DNA of 64,000 bases, taken from positions 372,001 to 436,000 of the forward strand of contig NZ_JBIRXP010000001.1 in NCBI RefSeq assembly GCF_044389085.1, in the 5' to 3' direction. Of the stretch, positions 8,318 through 17,246 are shown one piece after another. The notes beneath the pieces are model-generated. The model had not been told where the DNA came from. It saw only the letters and a program-made list of their open reading frames with translations, and did not search any database. This DNA comes from Isoptericola sp044389085 (lineage in GTDB: Bacteria > Actinomycetota > Actinomycetes > Actinomycetales > Cellulomonadaceae). The position numbers and the translations under genes were made by a program. Every line of letters starts with the position of its first letter. Within the stretch, counting starts at the first letter, position 1.

Positions 8318-9679
8318 GTGCAGACGTTCGAGCAGGGCGCATTCGACGCCGACGTGCTGGGTCCCGCGGCGCGCCCCGACACGGGGGAGGAGTGGCTCGG
8401 GTCGTACACGGACGCGGACACCGAGCGCTGGTACCCCGAGCCCCCGAAGTCCAAGCACCGCACGGCGTTCGAGCGCGACCGCGCCCGCGTGGTGCACTCC
8501 TCGGGCCTGCGGCGGCTGGGCGCGAAGACGCAGGTGCTGGGGCCCGGCAGCGACGACTTCGTGCGCACGCGGCTCACGCACTCCCTCGAGGTGGCGCAGG
8601 TGGGCCGGGAGATGGGGCGCGCGCTCGGCTGCGACCCGGACCTGGTGGACACCGCCTGCCTCACGCACGACCTCGGCCACCCGCCCTTCGGGCACAACGG
8701 CGAGCGGGCGCTCGCAGAGGTCGCGGCGGGCATCGGCGGCTTCGAGGGGAACGCCCAGACCCTGCGGCTGCTCACGCGCCTGGAGCCCAAGATCTTCGCC
8801 GGCGACGGTTCGCCCCGGGGCCTGAACCTCACGCGCGCCAGCCTGGACGCGAGCGTGAAGTACCCCTGGGCGTTCGGCGCCGGCCCCGCGCGTCCCGACG
8901 GCGCGCCCACGCCGAAGTTCGGCGTCTACCCCGACGACCGCCCGGTGTTCGAGTGGCTGCGGCGCGGTGCGCTCGGCAGCCGGGCGCGGTGCATGGAGGC
9001 GCAGGTCATGGACCTCGCCGACGACATCAGCTACTCGGTGCACGACGTCGAGGACGCCGTCGTCGGCGGCCGGCTCGACCTGCGGGTGCTGGACGACGCG
9101 GACGAGCGGGCCCGCGTCGCGGCGCACGTGCGCGCCTGGTACGGGAGCTGGCACGAGCCGGAGGCCATCGACGCGGCCCTGCGCCGGCTGCGCGACACGG
9201 GCTACCTGGTGACGGACTTCGACGGCTCGCGGCGCGCGCTCGCCCGCCTCAAGGACGCGACCAGCCAGCTCATCGGCCGGTTCAGCGGGGCGGCGCAGGA
9301 CGCGACGCGCGAGGTCTTCGGCGACGGCCCCCTCACCCGCTACGTGGCGCGGCTCGTCGTGCCGCAGGAGACCGCGGACGAGATCCTGGCCCTCAAGGGG
9401 GTCGCGGTCGCGTACGTCATGGCGCCCCGCGAGTCCGAGCCCGTGTACGGGCACCAGCGCGAGATCGTCGCGGAGCTCGTCGAGGTCCTGACGGACCGCG
9501 CGCCCGACGCCCTGGAGGCGCCGTTCGCGGCCGACTGGCGCGCGGCGGCCGACGACGGCGCCCGGCTGCGCGTCGTCGTCGACCAGGTCGCGTCGCTCAC
9601 GGACGTCTCCGCCTTGCAGTGGCACGAGCGGCTCGTCCGAGGGAAAGATGTCACGCCGCGGGAAGGTGTTCCCCGCTAA
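8318..9679 (+). CDS. dgt: Deoxyguanosinetriphosphate triphosphohydrolase-like protein
   Basis: A 453-residue HD-superfamily dNTP triphosphohydrolase, converting dGTP or other dNTPs to the deoxynucleoside and tripolyphosphate. HD-site motifs are RTRLTHSLEV (His88), LTHDLGHPPFGHNGE (His117-Asp118) and the later MDLADDISYSVHD. Its N-terminal WYPEPPKSKHRTAFERDRARVVHSSGLRRL is the characteristic opening of actinobacterial Dgt. The start is GTG. In many actinobacteria dgt lies directly upstream of dnaG; here an FRG gene and two others separate them. The stop abuts the stop of the convergent FRG gene with no spacer. Confidence 0.94.
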   Translation: MQTFEQGAFDADVLGPAARPDTGEEWLGSYTDADTERWYPEPPKSKHRTAFERDRARVVHSSGLRRLGAKTQVLGPGSDDFVRTRLTHSLEVAQVGREMGRALGCDPDLVDTACLTHDLGHPPFGHNGERALAEVAAGIGGFEGNAQTLRLLTRLEPKIFAGDGSPRGLNLTRASLDASVKYPWAFGAGPARPDGAPTPKFGVYPDDRPVFEWLRRGALGSRARCMEAQVMDLADDISYSVHDVEDAVVGGRLDLRVLDDADERARVAAHVRAWYGSWHEPEAIDAALRRLRDTGYLVTDFDGSRRALARLKDATSQLIGRFSGAAQDATREVFGDGPLTRYVARLVVPQETADEILALKGVAVAYVMAPRESEPVYGHQREIVAELVEVLTDRAPDALEAPFAADWRAAADDGARLRVVVDQVASLTDVSALQWHERLVRGKDVTPREGVPR

Positions 9680-10627
9680 CTAGACAGTGAGTTTGGCATC
9701 GGGCCCCAGAGCGGGCCATGAGATGGCATTGAGTCGAACGGCCGCGGCAAGTCCTGCAAAATCTGGAAAGAGCACGGGCCGAGACCGATTGTATGTCGTC
9801 TCAAGATGTATGCGCAAGGTTCGCTTGATGCCTGGTGGAAATACGAGAGCCACGAATGGTAGGCGCGGCGGCCTTCCTTGGCGCCTATTAGTCGTCAGGG
9901 TGTGGGTCAAGGTTTCGCTCCCGGGGGCTTTGGCGCGCGGATCGAACTCGAACGCGTCAATGCCGTCAATAATGGGATGATCTGGTGTCGAACCGAAAAG
10001 GAATAGGCCCTGCTGGGAGGCCATCCGATCGTCCCGGATGCTCGGGTCGAGCACGCATGGCTGTCGGGTCTCGCACGTGTCAACGATGGCGCGAGCAAGG
10101 TGCCATCCAGGGTTATCGATTGATCCATACGTGGCAGGGTTTAGGGCCGCGCTCGTGTGTAGCGACGGCGCGTCGGTCACGTCGAAGGCGAAGAGCGCGC
10201 CAGACGTGTTGCGTTCACCATTGGTCGACGACTCGGTCGCAAACCAAAGGGCTGTCATGGGGTCGGAAGTGACATCGAGTAGTCGCGTTGGAGAATCGTG
10301 ATGTTGCATTAGAGCAAGCAGTGCTTGGTCGGTGAGAGTTCCTGCCGCGTCCAGGCGCCACTCTCTCGCCGCCTTGATTAGGACACGTTCGGCTTCCCGG
10401 ATGTTGGCCTCGGAGGAATAGTCGAAGGACGGCATTAGACGCCCTATGTTTCGCTGCAATGAGCTCTGGATTGGCCAGCCCGCATTCCGAACGCCGCGCC
10501 ATACGTATCGGCGTCCAAGTTGAAAAGTCCCGATGCGGCTTACTGCGCGAAGGAGAGAATCTACCGTTTCGCATCGGAGCCCCCAGCCCTCCTTGACCCA
10601 ATCAATCTTGCGAGCGTGTGCGGCCAT
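9680..10627 (-). CDS. FRG domain-containing protein in a low-GC segment
   Basis: A 315-residue protein with FRG-domain features: YVWRGVRNAGWPIQSSLQR near residues 42-60 and the core LMQHHDSPTRLLDVTSDPMTALWFA near residues 105-130. FRG proteins occur in many bacteria and phages and are often near defence or toxin genes, but the biochemical role is not settled. Base composition is clearly lower than that of its neighbours: 35 of 60 bases are G or C in 9721-9780, against well over 70 percent nearby. Its codon use contains many A/T-ending codons. Both suggest recent acquisition. No integrase, repeats or partner toxin is visible. Confidence 0.85.
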   Translation of the reverse strand: MAAHARKIDWVKEGWGLRCETVDSLLRAVSRIGTFQLGRRYVWRGVRNAGWPIQSSLQRNIGRLMPSFDYSSEANIREAERVLIKAAREWRLDAAGTLTDQALLALMQHHDSPTRLLDVTSDPMTALWFATESSTNGERNTSGALFAFDVTDAPSLHTSAALNPATYGSIDNPGWHLARAIVDTCETRQPCVLDPSIRDDRMASQQGLFLFGSTPDHPIIDGIDAFEFDPRAKAPGSETLTHTLTTNRRQGRPPRLPFVALVFPPGIKRTLRIHLETTYNRSRPVLFPDFAGLAAAVRLNAISWPALGPDAKLTV

Positions 10628-10702
10628 GTCGAGACGATACTTGGGACATGGCCTCGCATCCAGTGTTGATCTGGAGAATTGCGGACTGGCCGTCGCTCCT
10701 AC

Positions 10703-11161
10703 TCAGGATTCCTGCTCGGCCATCCACGCGTCGCTCGCGCGCTGGACGTCCGCGGGGGTGACGTCGTCCGCGACCTGCGCGAAGAACCACCGGTGCCCGG
10801 CCGGGCAGCGCACGGCGGCCTGCCGGAAGCCGGGGAACCAGTCGCCGGGCTCCTGCGTGCTCCGCGCGCCCGCGGCGACCGCGCGGGCGTGCGCGGCGTC
10901 GGCGTCGTCCACGTAGAGCGTGAACGAGCCGGTGGTCGCGCCGTCCGGCTCCGGCGCCACCGCGCCCTCGGCGGGGAAGGCGGCGGCCACGGTGAACGTC
11001 GAGGCGCCCCGGGCGGTCGAGATCCGCAGGTCGGAGTGGATGATCGCGTCCCCCGCGGTGATCGTGTCGATCACCTCGGCGCCGAGACCGGCGACGTAGA
11101 AGTCGATCGCGGCGCGCGGGTCGGCGACCGTGAGGTTCGGGTGCAGCGGTGACAGGTCCAT
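10703..11161 (-). CDS. VOC (glyoxalase/bleomycin resistance) superfamily protein
   Basis: A 152-residue member of the vicinal oxygen chelate fold, similar to PhnB/YdcH-like single-domain proteins. It shows two beta-alpha-beta-beta-beta modules: LHPNLTVADPRAAIDFYVAGLGAEV and TGSFTLYVDDADAAHARAVAAGA. It ends with a typical CPAGHRWFFAQVADDVTPADVQRA segment. The ATG at 11161 is chosen because the conserved fold starts there; an in-frame upstream extension would run into the divergent AraC gene. Its substrate is unknown. The divergent regulator may control it. Confidence 0.85.
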   Translation of the reverse strand: MDLSPLHPNLTVADPRAAIDFYVAGLGAEVIDTITAGDAIIHSDLRISTARGASTFTVAAAFPAEGAVAPEPDGATTGSFTLYVDDADAAHARAVAAGARSTQEPGDWFPGFRQAAVRCPAGHRWFFAQVADDVTPADVQRASDAWMAEQES

Positions 11162-11244
11162 GGCTCTCCCTCCAGCGTGCGTCCGGGTGGTCCCGGCGTT
11201 CCCTCCCCATGCTGGTGTCGGCGGGTGGGGGCAGTCTTGGAGGA

Positions 11245-12222
11245 ATGCGACAGGTGTTCGAGCCGGCGGCGTCCCGGGCCGGGGCACGGGGCCCGACGGC
11301 GACCACCCGGGGGCTGGTCGACCCCGCGGCGGCGCGCAGCGGGTTCGAGCTGGTGCGCCTGGACCCGGCACCCGACCTGGCGGACCTCGTGGAGCGCCAC
11401 TGGGTGGTGCGCTGGGACCTGCCGCCGGGGACGGAGTTCACGCAGGTGGTGATCCCGCACCCGAACGCGAACGTCGTCGCGGAGGCGGACGGGTTCGCCG
11501 TCCACGGGATCCCGGGCGGGTTGTTCGCGCGGACCCTGCAAGGGTCGGGCGCGGTGCTGGGCACCAAGCTGCGGCCGGGCGCGCTGCGGGTGCTGGCCGG
11601 GGGACCCGGCGCGCTGCGCCCCGGGCTGGTCCTGCCGGCCGCGGCCGCGCTGCCCGGCTCGCGCGGCCCGTCCGGGCCCGACGTCGAGCGAGCCGGCCGA
11701 CGCGCCGCAGCCGCCGCGCGGGCGGGGGACGACCTCGGGGCGGTCGCGGCCGTGACCCCGGTGCTCCGAGAGGCGGCGACCGCCCGGCGCACGCCGCGGG
11801 CAGGCCTGGCCCTCGACCGGGTCGCCCGGGTGCTCGGCGCGGTGGTCGCGGGGGAGCTCGGCCCGGACGCCGGGGTCGCGGACCTCGCCGCCCTGGTCGG
11901 GACGACGCCCCGGTCGCTCCAGCGGCTGTTCGCGGGGTGGGTGGGCGTCAGCCCCAAGTGGGTGCTGCAGCGCCACCGCGTGCACCTGGCGGCCGAGCTG
12001 CTGGCGGCGGACCCGGGGCGTCCCCTCGCCGGGCTCGCCGCCGCCGTCGGCTACTACGACCAGGCTCACCTCGGCGTCGACTTCGCCCGCGCGCTCGGGA
12101 CGACGCCTGCCGCCTACGCGCGCCGCTGCGCCGCGTCCCGGGCAGCCCTCGGGGCGGCGCCCGGTCCGCCCGTCGACCCCTCCCTGGGGAGGGCCGCCCT
12201 GGTCACCTCCGGGCGCGCATAG
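11245..12222 (+). CDS. AraC-family transcriptional regulator
   Basis: A 325-residue regulator. The N-terminal half (ELVRLDPAPDLADLVERHWVVRWDLPPGTEFTQVV) matches the DUF6597-type ligand-binding-like domain of this AraC subgroup. The C-terminal third contains the two AraC helix-turn-helix units, including LAALVGTTPRSLQRLFAGWVGVSPKWVLQRHRV and LAAAVGYYDQAHLGVDFARALGTTPAAYARR. The ATG at 11245 has GGAGG just upstream. It is divergent from the VOC gene across 83 bases, a common regulator-target layout. The dnaG start follows after 10 bases. Confidence 0.88.
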   Translation: MRQVFEPAASRAGARGPTATTRGLVDPAAARSGFELVRLDPAPDLADLVERHWVVRWDLPPGTEFTQVVIPHPNANVVAEADGFAVHGIPGGLFARTLQGSGAVLGTKLRPGALRVLAGGPGALRPGLVLPAAAALPGSRGPSGPDVERAGRRAAAAARAGDDLGAVAAVTPVLREAATARRTPRAGLALDRVARVLGAVVAGELGPDAGVADLAALVGTTPRSLQRLFAGWVGVSPKWVLQRHRVHLAAELLAADPGRPLAGLAAAVGYYDQAHLGVDFARALGTTPAAYARRCAASRAALGAAPGPPVDPSLGRAALVTSGRA

Positions 12223-12232
12223 ACTCGGGCCC

Positions 12233-14188
12233 GTGGCGGGACTGATCAAGCGCGAGGACGTCGAGGCGGTACGGGAACGCGCACGGATCGAGGAGATCGT
12301 CTCCGCCCACGTCACCCTCAAGCCCGCCGGGGTCGGGTCCCTCAAGGGGCTGTGCCCGTTCCACGACGAGCGCACACCGTCGTTCCACGTGCGGCCCGGC
12401 GTCGGGCGCTGGCACTGCTTCGGCTGCGGCGAGGGCGGCGACGTCATCTCGTTCGTGCAGAAGATCGACGGCATGGGGTTCACCGACGCCGTCGAGTACC
12501 TCGCCGACCGCGCCGGTGTCCAACTGCGCTACGAGGACTCCCGCACGGGTGCGGCCGCGGACCGCGGCCCCCGCGAGGAGCCGGGCCGGCGCCAGCGACT
12601 GATCGAGGCGCACAAGGTGGCCGCCGAGTTCTACTCCGAGCAGCTCTTCGGCCCGGGGGCGCAGGCGGGACGGGCGTTCCTCGCGGAGCGCAGCTTCGAC
12701 CGCGCCGACGCCGAGCACTTCGGCGTGGGCTACGCCCCGACGGGCTGGGACGCCCTGCTGCGCCACCTCCAGGGGCGCGGGTTCACGCAGGCGGAGCTCG
12801 TCGCGTCCGGGCTGGTGAGCCAGGGGCAGCGCGGCATCTACGACCGGTTCCGCGGCCGCCTCGTGTGGCCGATCCGCGACGTCACGGGCGCGGTGATCGG
12901 CTTCGGCGCCCGCCGCCTGTACGACGAGGACCAGGGCCCCAAGTACCTCAACACCCCCGAGACGTCGCTCTACAAGAAGTCCCAGGTGCTGTACGGGATC
13001 GACCTGGCCAAGAAGTCCATCGCGCAGGGCAAGCGGGTCGTGATCGTCGAGGGGTACACGGACGTCATGGCCGCCCACCTGTCGGGGGTGGACTCGGCGG
13101 TGGCGACCTGCGGCACCGCGTTCGGCGGCGACCACGCCAAGGTGGTGCGCCGCCTGCTCGGCGACACCACGGCGGGCGGGGGCCTGCAGCTCGCGTCGGG
13201 CGCCTCCCTGGGCGGCGAGGTGATCTTCACGTTCGACGGCGACGCGGCCGGGCAGAAGGCCGCCGTGCGCGCGTTCGGTGAGGACCAGCGGTTCCACGCC
13301 CAGACGTTCGTCGCCGTCGAGCCCGGCGGCATGGACCCCTGCGAGCTGCGGATGGCACGCGGCCCCGAGGCCGTGCGGGCCCTGGTCGACGGTCGGCAGC
13401 CGCTGTTCGAGTTCGTCATCCGCACCACGCTCGACACGTTCGACCTCGACACCGTCGAGGGGCGCGTCGGGGCGCTGCGCGCGGCCGCGCCGCTGGTCGC
13501 GGGGATCCGCGACCGTTCGATGCAGCTCGGCTACTCGCGCTCGCTGGCGCGCTGGATCGGGATCGACACGGAGGACGTCCGCCGGGAGGTCGCGCGCGCC
13601 GCCTCGACGCCGTCGCGCGGCACGCGCCAGGACCAGCGCCCGGACCAGCGCCGCGACGCGCGCGCCGAGCCCGAGGCCGCCCCGGCGCCGGCGGTGCTCT
13701 CGGCCCCCGACCCGCGCGACCCCGTGGCCCGGCTGGAGCGCCAGGCCCTCGTCGTCGTCCTGCAGTATCCCCAGCACGTGCCCGCGACGTTCGACGAGCT
13801 GGGCGAGGACGCGTTCGGCGTCCCCGCCTGGCGTGCGGTGCACGACGCCGTGCGCGCCGCCGGCGGCGTCGCGGCCGGCCGCGAGGTGGGCGGCGGCCGG
13901 TGGGTGGAGGCCGTGACCGAGCAGGCGCCGGAGACCGTCGCGCCGCTGGTCACCGAGCTGGCGGTCGCCCCGGTGCCGGAGGACCGCGAGTCCGTGATCG
14001 GCGCGTATGTGGCCGACGTCGTCCGCGCGCTCGTGGACCTGGGGCTCACCCGCCGCATCGCGGACGCGAAGAGCCGCCTGCAGCGCCTCGACCAGGAGAA
14101 GGACCCGGCGGCCTACCAGCAGGCCTTCACCGACCTGCTCGCCATCGAGCAGCAGCGGCGCACGCTGCGCGAGCGCGCCGGCTCCTGA
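12233..14188 (+). CDS. dnaG: DNA primase
   Basis: A 651-residue primase that lays RNA primers for replication. The N-terminal CHC2 zinc finger is intact (Cys41-x2-His44 and Cys62-x2-Cys65). It is followed by the catalytic core with a TOPRIM fold (VIVEGYTDVMAAHLSGV and TFDGDAAGQKAA), and a C-terminal DnaB-binding region with heptad-rich helices ending LLAIEQQRRTLRERAGS. Length fits actinobacterial DnaG. A proline/alanine-rich linker at about residues 460-500 separates core and C-domain. The start is GTG. Confidence 0.97.
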   Translation: MAGLIKREDVEAVRERARIEEIVSAHVTLKPAGVGSLKGLCPFHDERTPSFHVRPGVGRWHCFGCGEGGDVISFVQKIDGMGFTDAVEYLADRAGVQLRYEDSRTGAAADRGPREEPGRRQRLIEAHKVAAEFYSEQLFGPGAQAGRAFLAERSFDRADAEHFGVGYAPTGWDALLRHLQGRGFTQAELVASGLVSQGQRGIYDRFRGRLVWPIRDVTGAVIGFGARRLYDEDQGPKYLNTPETSLYKKSQVLYGIDLAKKSIAQGKRVVIVEGYTDVMAAHLSGVDSAVATCGTAFGGDHAKVVRRLLGDTTAGGGLQLASGASLGGEVIFTFDGDAAGQKAAVRAFGEDQRFHAQTFVAVEPGGMDPCELRMARGPEAVRALVDGRQPLFEFVIRTTLDTFDLDTVEGRVGALRAAAPLVAGIRDRSMQLGYSRSLARWIGIDTEDVRREVARAASTPSRGTRQDQRPDQRRDARAEPEAAPAPAVLSAPDPRDPVARLERQALVVVLQYPQHVPATFDELGEDAFGVPAWRAVHDAVRAAGGVAAGREVGGGRWVEAVTEQAPETVAPLVTELAVAPVPEDRESVIGAYVADVVRALVDLGLTRRIADAKSRLQRLDQEKDPAAYQQAFTDLLAIEQQRRTLRERAGS

Positions 14189-14204
14189 CGGCGGTCCGCG
14201 TCCC

Positions 14205-14741
14205 TCACAGGCTCCGCGTGAGGAACACCGAGTCCCCGTGGACGGCGTCCGGCTCGACGCGCCCGGACTCCGCGAAGCCCACCTTCGCCAGCACGCGGAG
14301 CGAGGCGACGTTCCAGGCGCGGACGGTGGCCCACAGGCGGCGGTGGCCCGCCTCGCGCGCCCACGCCACCACGGCCCCGGCGGCCTCCGTCGCGTGGCCC
14401 GCGCCCCAGGCCCGGCGGAGCAGCTCGTACGCGAGCTCCGGCTCGTCGGGCCCGAGGGCGCCGTCGACCAGCCCGCAGTAGCCGATCACGTCGCCCTGCT
14501 CCCGACGCTGCACGGCGAGCAGCCCGAGCCCGGGGGCGCGGTGTCCGTCGCGGATCCACCCCTCGATCTCGGCGACCGTGGGACGGTCGGCCTCGTCGAG
14601 CCGGCGGTGCGGCGGGACACGGGGGTCGCGCTCGGTCCACAGCGCGCGGTGGACGCCGGCCTCGTGCTCGCGCCACGGGCGCAGCAGCAGGCGCTCGGTC
14701 TCCAGGGCGAGCTCCGCCCCTCGCGTCGACAGCACTCCCAT
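14205..14741 (-). CDS. GNAT-family N-acetyltransferase (RimJ/RimL-like)
   Basis: A 178-residue acetyl-CoA-dependent acyltransferase. ELALETERLLLRPWREHE is the usual RimJ/RimL-type start. VIGYCGLVDG and ELAYELLRRAWGAGHATEAAGAVVAWA form the central strands and the acetyl-CoA-binding loop (RRAWGAG, a variant of Q/RxxGxG/A). A C-terminal LRVLAKVGFAESG helix follows. The substrate is not predictable. It is convergent with dnaG and lies downstream of an alpha/beta hydrolase on the same strand, separated by only 9 bases. Confidence 0.87.
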   Translation of the reverse strand: MGVLSTRGAELALETERLLLRPWREHEAGVHRALWTERDPRVPPHRRLDEADRPTVAEIEGWIRDGHRAPGLGLLAVQRREQGDVIGYCGLVDGALGPDEPELAYELLRRAWGAGHATEAAGAVVAWAREAGHRRLWATVRAWNVASLRVLAKVGFAESGRVEPDAVHGDSVFLTRSL

Positions 14742-14750
14742 CCGCCGACC

Positions 14751-15575
14751 CTAGCCGCCGGTGGGCGCGGCCCCCGGGGACGGTCGTCGGAGGTGCCGCG
14801 CGAAGAACCGCGCCGCGTCCTGGCCGGCGAACGCCGGGACGCCGGTATGACCGCCCAGGTTGGCCTGCAGGGTCTTCTCGGACGAGCCGAAGGCGTCGAA
14901 CAGGGCGAGGGCCGCCTGGCGGTCGTTGCCCTCGTCGTCCCACTGCAGCAGCACGTGCACCGGCACCGTGACCCGCCGGGCCTCCTCGAACGTGGACCGC
15001 GGCACGTAGCTCCCGGCGAAGAGGCCGGCGGCCACGACGCGTGGCTCGACCACCGCCAGCCGCACGCCGACGGCGATCACGCCCCCGGAGAACCCGACGG
15101 GCCCGCCGACGTCGGGCAGGGCGAGCAGGGCGTCCAGGGCGGACCGCCACTCCGGGACGGACCGGTCCACGAGCGGGAGGACGAGCCGGTCGACGACGTC
15201 GTCGGGGACCGGACGGCCGGAGGCGAGCGCGCCGCGCAGGTCCGCGCGCGCCCGGTCGGCACCGGGCAGCGGCGACCGCTCGCCGCTGCCAGGGGTCTCG
15301 AGGGTGGCCGACGCGATGCCGTCACGGGCGGCGTGCCGGGCGCGCCCCGCCAGCCGGGGATACATGCGGTCCAGGCCGAGGCCGCCGGGCTGGCCGAGCA
15401 GGATCAGCGGCGCGGGCCGGGACGGCGTGGCCGTCGCGGGGGTCCACAGGACGCCGCGGACGCCGTCGAGGACGAAGCGGCGCTCGAGGACGCCGTCGTC
15501 GAGCTGCTGCTCGGCCGTGAAGGTCAGCGCGGCGTTCGGCGTCGGGCCCGGGACAGGGCTCATGGTGGTGCCCAT
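14751..15575 (-). CDS. Alpha/beta hydrolase (dienelactone hydrolase-like)
   Basis: A 274-residue hydrolase-fold protein. The nucleophile elbow is GFSGGV, fitting GxSxG with the serine in VGGPVGFSGGVIAVGVRLAV. A candidate acid loop is HVLLQWDDEGND, and a candidate catalytic His lies in NLGGHTGVPAFAG. The beta strand APLILLGQPGGLGLDRMYP supplies the oxyanion region. No signal peptide is visible. The ester or lactone substrate is unknown. It is probably co-transcribed with the acetyltransferase gene. Translation could also begin at the internal Met5. Confidence 0.78.
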   Translation of the reverse strand: MGTTMSPVPGPTPNAALTFTAEQQLDDGVLERRFVLDGVRGVLWTPATATPSRPAPLILLGQPGGLGLDRMYPRLAGRARHAARDGIASATLETPGSGERSPLPGADRARADLRGALASGRPVPDDVVDRLVLPLVDRSVPEWRSALDALLALPDVGGPVGFSGGVIAVGVRLAVVEPRVVAAGLFAGSYVPRSTFEEARRVTVPVHVLLQWDDEGNDRQAALALFDAFGSSEKTLQANLGGHTGVPAFAGQDAARFFARHLRRPSPGAAPTGG

Positions 15576-15655
15576 CGATACCGCCTCCCTGGCCGCTCGC
15601 GCGCGGCCACCGGGATGCTAGCCGGGGGCGCCCGGCCTCCTCCAGGCGTTTTCGC

Positions 15656-17113
15656 TCACGCGGCCGCCCCGGCCCGGGCGCGCCGCTCGCGCGCCTCCTG
15701 GAGGTCGGCCGGCATGAGCGCGGCGAGCACGACCAGCACCACGGCCACGGCGACCAGCAGGACGAAGACGAGATGGATCGCCGACATCAGCCCCGGGCCC
15801 GCCGGCGTGCCGTCCGGGCCGAGCGTGGTGCGGGCGTTGACGATCGCGCCGCACACGGCCACGCCGACGGCCGACCCGAGCGACCGCGCGAACATGTTCG
15901 TCCCCGTCACGGCGCCGCGCTCGGTGAACGAGGCCTGCGACTGCGCGGCGATGAGCGTCGGCACGGCGGTCAGGCCCATGCCCGCACCGATGACGAAGCA
16001 CGCGGCGGCGACGGCGAGCACCGACGACCCGGACGCGAGCAGCAGCGTGAGGGCGGTGCCGACCACGACGAGCGACGTCCCGATCATGGCCGTGTACCGG
16101 AAGCCGATCCGCAGGTAGAGGCGGCCCGCGTTGGAGGCGGACAGCGGCCAGCCCACCGTCATCGCCGCCAGGGCGAACCCGGCGACGAGCGGCCCGGTGC
16201 CCAGCACGCCCTGCGCGTAGATCGGCACGTACGTGGACAGCGCGAGCACGACGACGCCCACGAGCAGCGAGACCGTCGTCGAGACGCCCACCACCCGGCG
16301 GCGCAGGATGGCGAGGTCGACGATCGGGTGCCGGGTGCGGCGCGCCTGCACGGCGAACGCGGCCAGCAGCAGCACCGCGACGGAGAAGATCACCACCGAC
16401 GGCAGGGAGCCCCAGCCCCAGCGCGTGCCGCCCTCGAGCAGGCCCAGCAGCAGCATCGTGCTGCCGCCCGCGAGGAGCGCCGCGCCGAGGTAGTCGATCG
16501 GCTCCCGCCCGGCCGTGCGCGGGGCCTCGTGATAGCGGCGCGCCAGCATCCACGCGGCGAGCGCGCAGAGGGGGATGTTGACCCAGAAGATCCAGCGCCA
16601 GCTGGTGAACTGGGAGAACACCCCGCCCAGGGTCGGGCCGACGACGGCGGAGATCGCCCACACCGACGCGAGGTAGCCCTGCGTCTTCGCCCGCTCCTCG
16701 AGGGTGTAGATGTCCGCGGCGATCGTCATCGACACGGGCATGACGGCGCCCGCGCCGAGCCCCTGGAGAGCGCGACCGGCGATCAGCACCCCCATCGTCG
16801 GCGCGGCGCCGGCGAGCACCGACCCGGCAAAGAACAGGGCCACCCCCGCGAGCATCAGCCGCTTGCGGCCCAGGACGTCGGCCAGCCGCCCGAACACCGG
16901 GGTGCTCACCGCCTGGGCGAGCAGGTACGTGGAGAACAACCAGGGCAGCTGGCTGAAGCCGCCGAGCTCCCCGGCGATCGTGGCCGACGCGGTGGCGATG
17001 ATCGTCGCGTCGAGCGCGACGAGCGCCGTCGAGAGCATCAGCGACAGCAGGATGGGGCCACGCTCGGAGCGCAGGCCGACGGAGGCATGACCGGTCGTGG
17101 GCACGTGAGGCAC
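15656..17113 (-). CDS. MFS drug-resistance-type exporter (DHA2 family)
   Basis: A 485-residue membrane protein with about 14 transmembrane segments, typical of DHA2 proton-coupled exporters. Visible family phrases are LDATIIATASATIAGELGGFSQLPW in TM1 and loop, FGRLADVLGRKRLMLAGVALF (motif A), GRALQGLGAGAVMPVSMTIAADI (motif C neighbourhood) and ISAVVGPTLGGVFSQFTSWRWIFWVNIPL. The start is uncertain: GTG at 17113 or 17104 gives short plausible N-termini. It is divergent from the nucleoside hydrolase. The cargo is unknown. Confidence 0.88.
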   Translation of the reverse strand: MPHVPTTGHASVGLRSERGPILLSLMLSTALVALDATIIATASATIAGELGGFSQLPWLFSTYLLAQAVSTPVFGRLADVLGRKRLMLAGVALFFAGSVLAGAAPTMGVLIAGRALQGLGAGAVMPVSMTIAADIYTLEERAKTQGYLASVWAISAVVGPTLGGVFSQFTSWRWIFWVNIPLCALAAWMLARRYHEAPRTAGREPIDYLGAALLAGGSTMLLLGLLEGGTRWGWGSLPSVVIFSVAVLLLAAFAVQARRTRHPIVDLAILRRRVVGVSTTVSLLVGVVVLALSTYVPIYAQGVLGTGPLVAGFALAAMTVGWPLSASNAGRLYLRIGFRYTAMIGTSLVVVGTALTLLLASGSSVLAVAAACFVIGAGMGLTAVPTLIAAQSQASFTERGAVTGTNMFARSLGSAVGVAVCGAIVNARTTLGPDGTPAGPGLMSAIHLVFVLLVAVAVVLVVLAALMPADLQEARERRARAGAAA

Positions 17114-17246
17114 AAGCCCACCGCGGGCGGCGCGTATTCCCGGGGCGGGCAGGGGTGCCGGCGCGACGGTGCCGGCGAAGGTGCCGGTGCGACGGTGGCG
17201 GTGCGAGACACTGGACGCCCCCCGACACCCCCACGAAGGATCGTCC

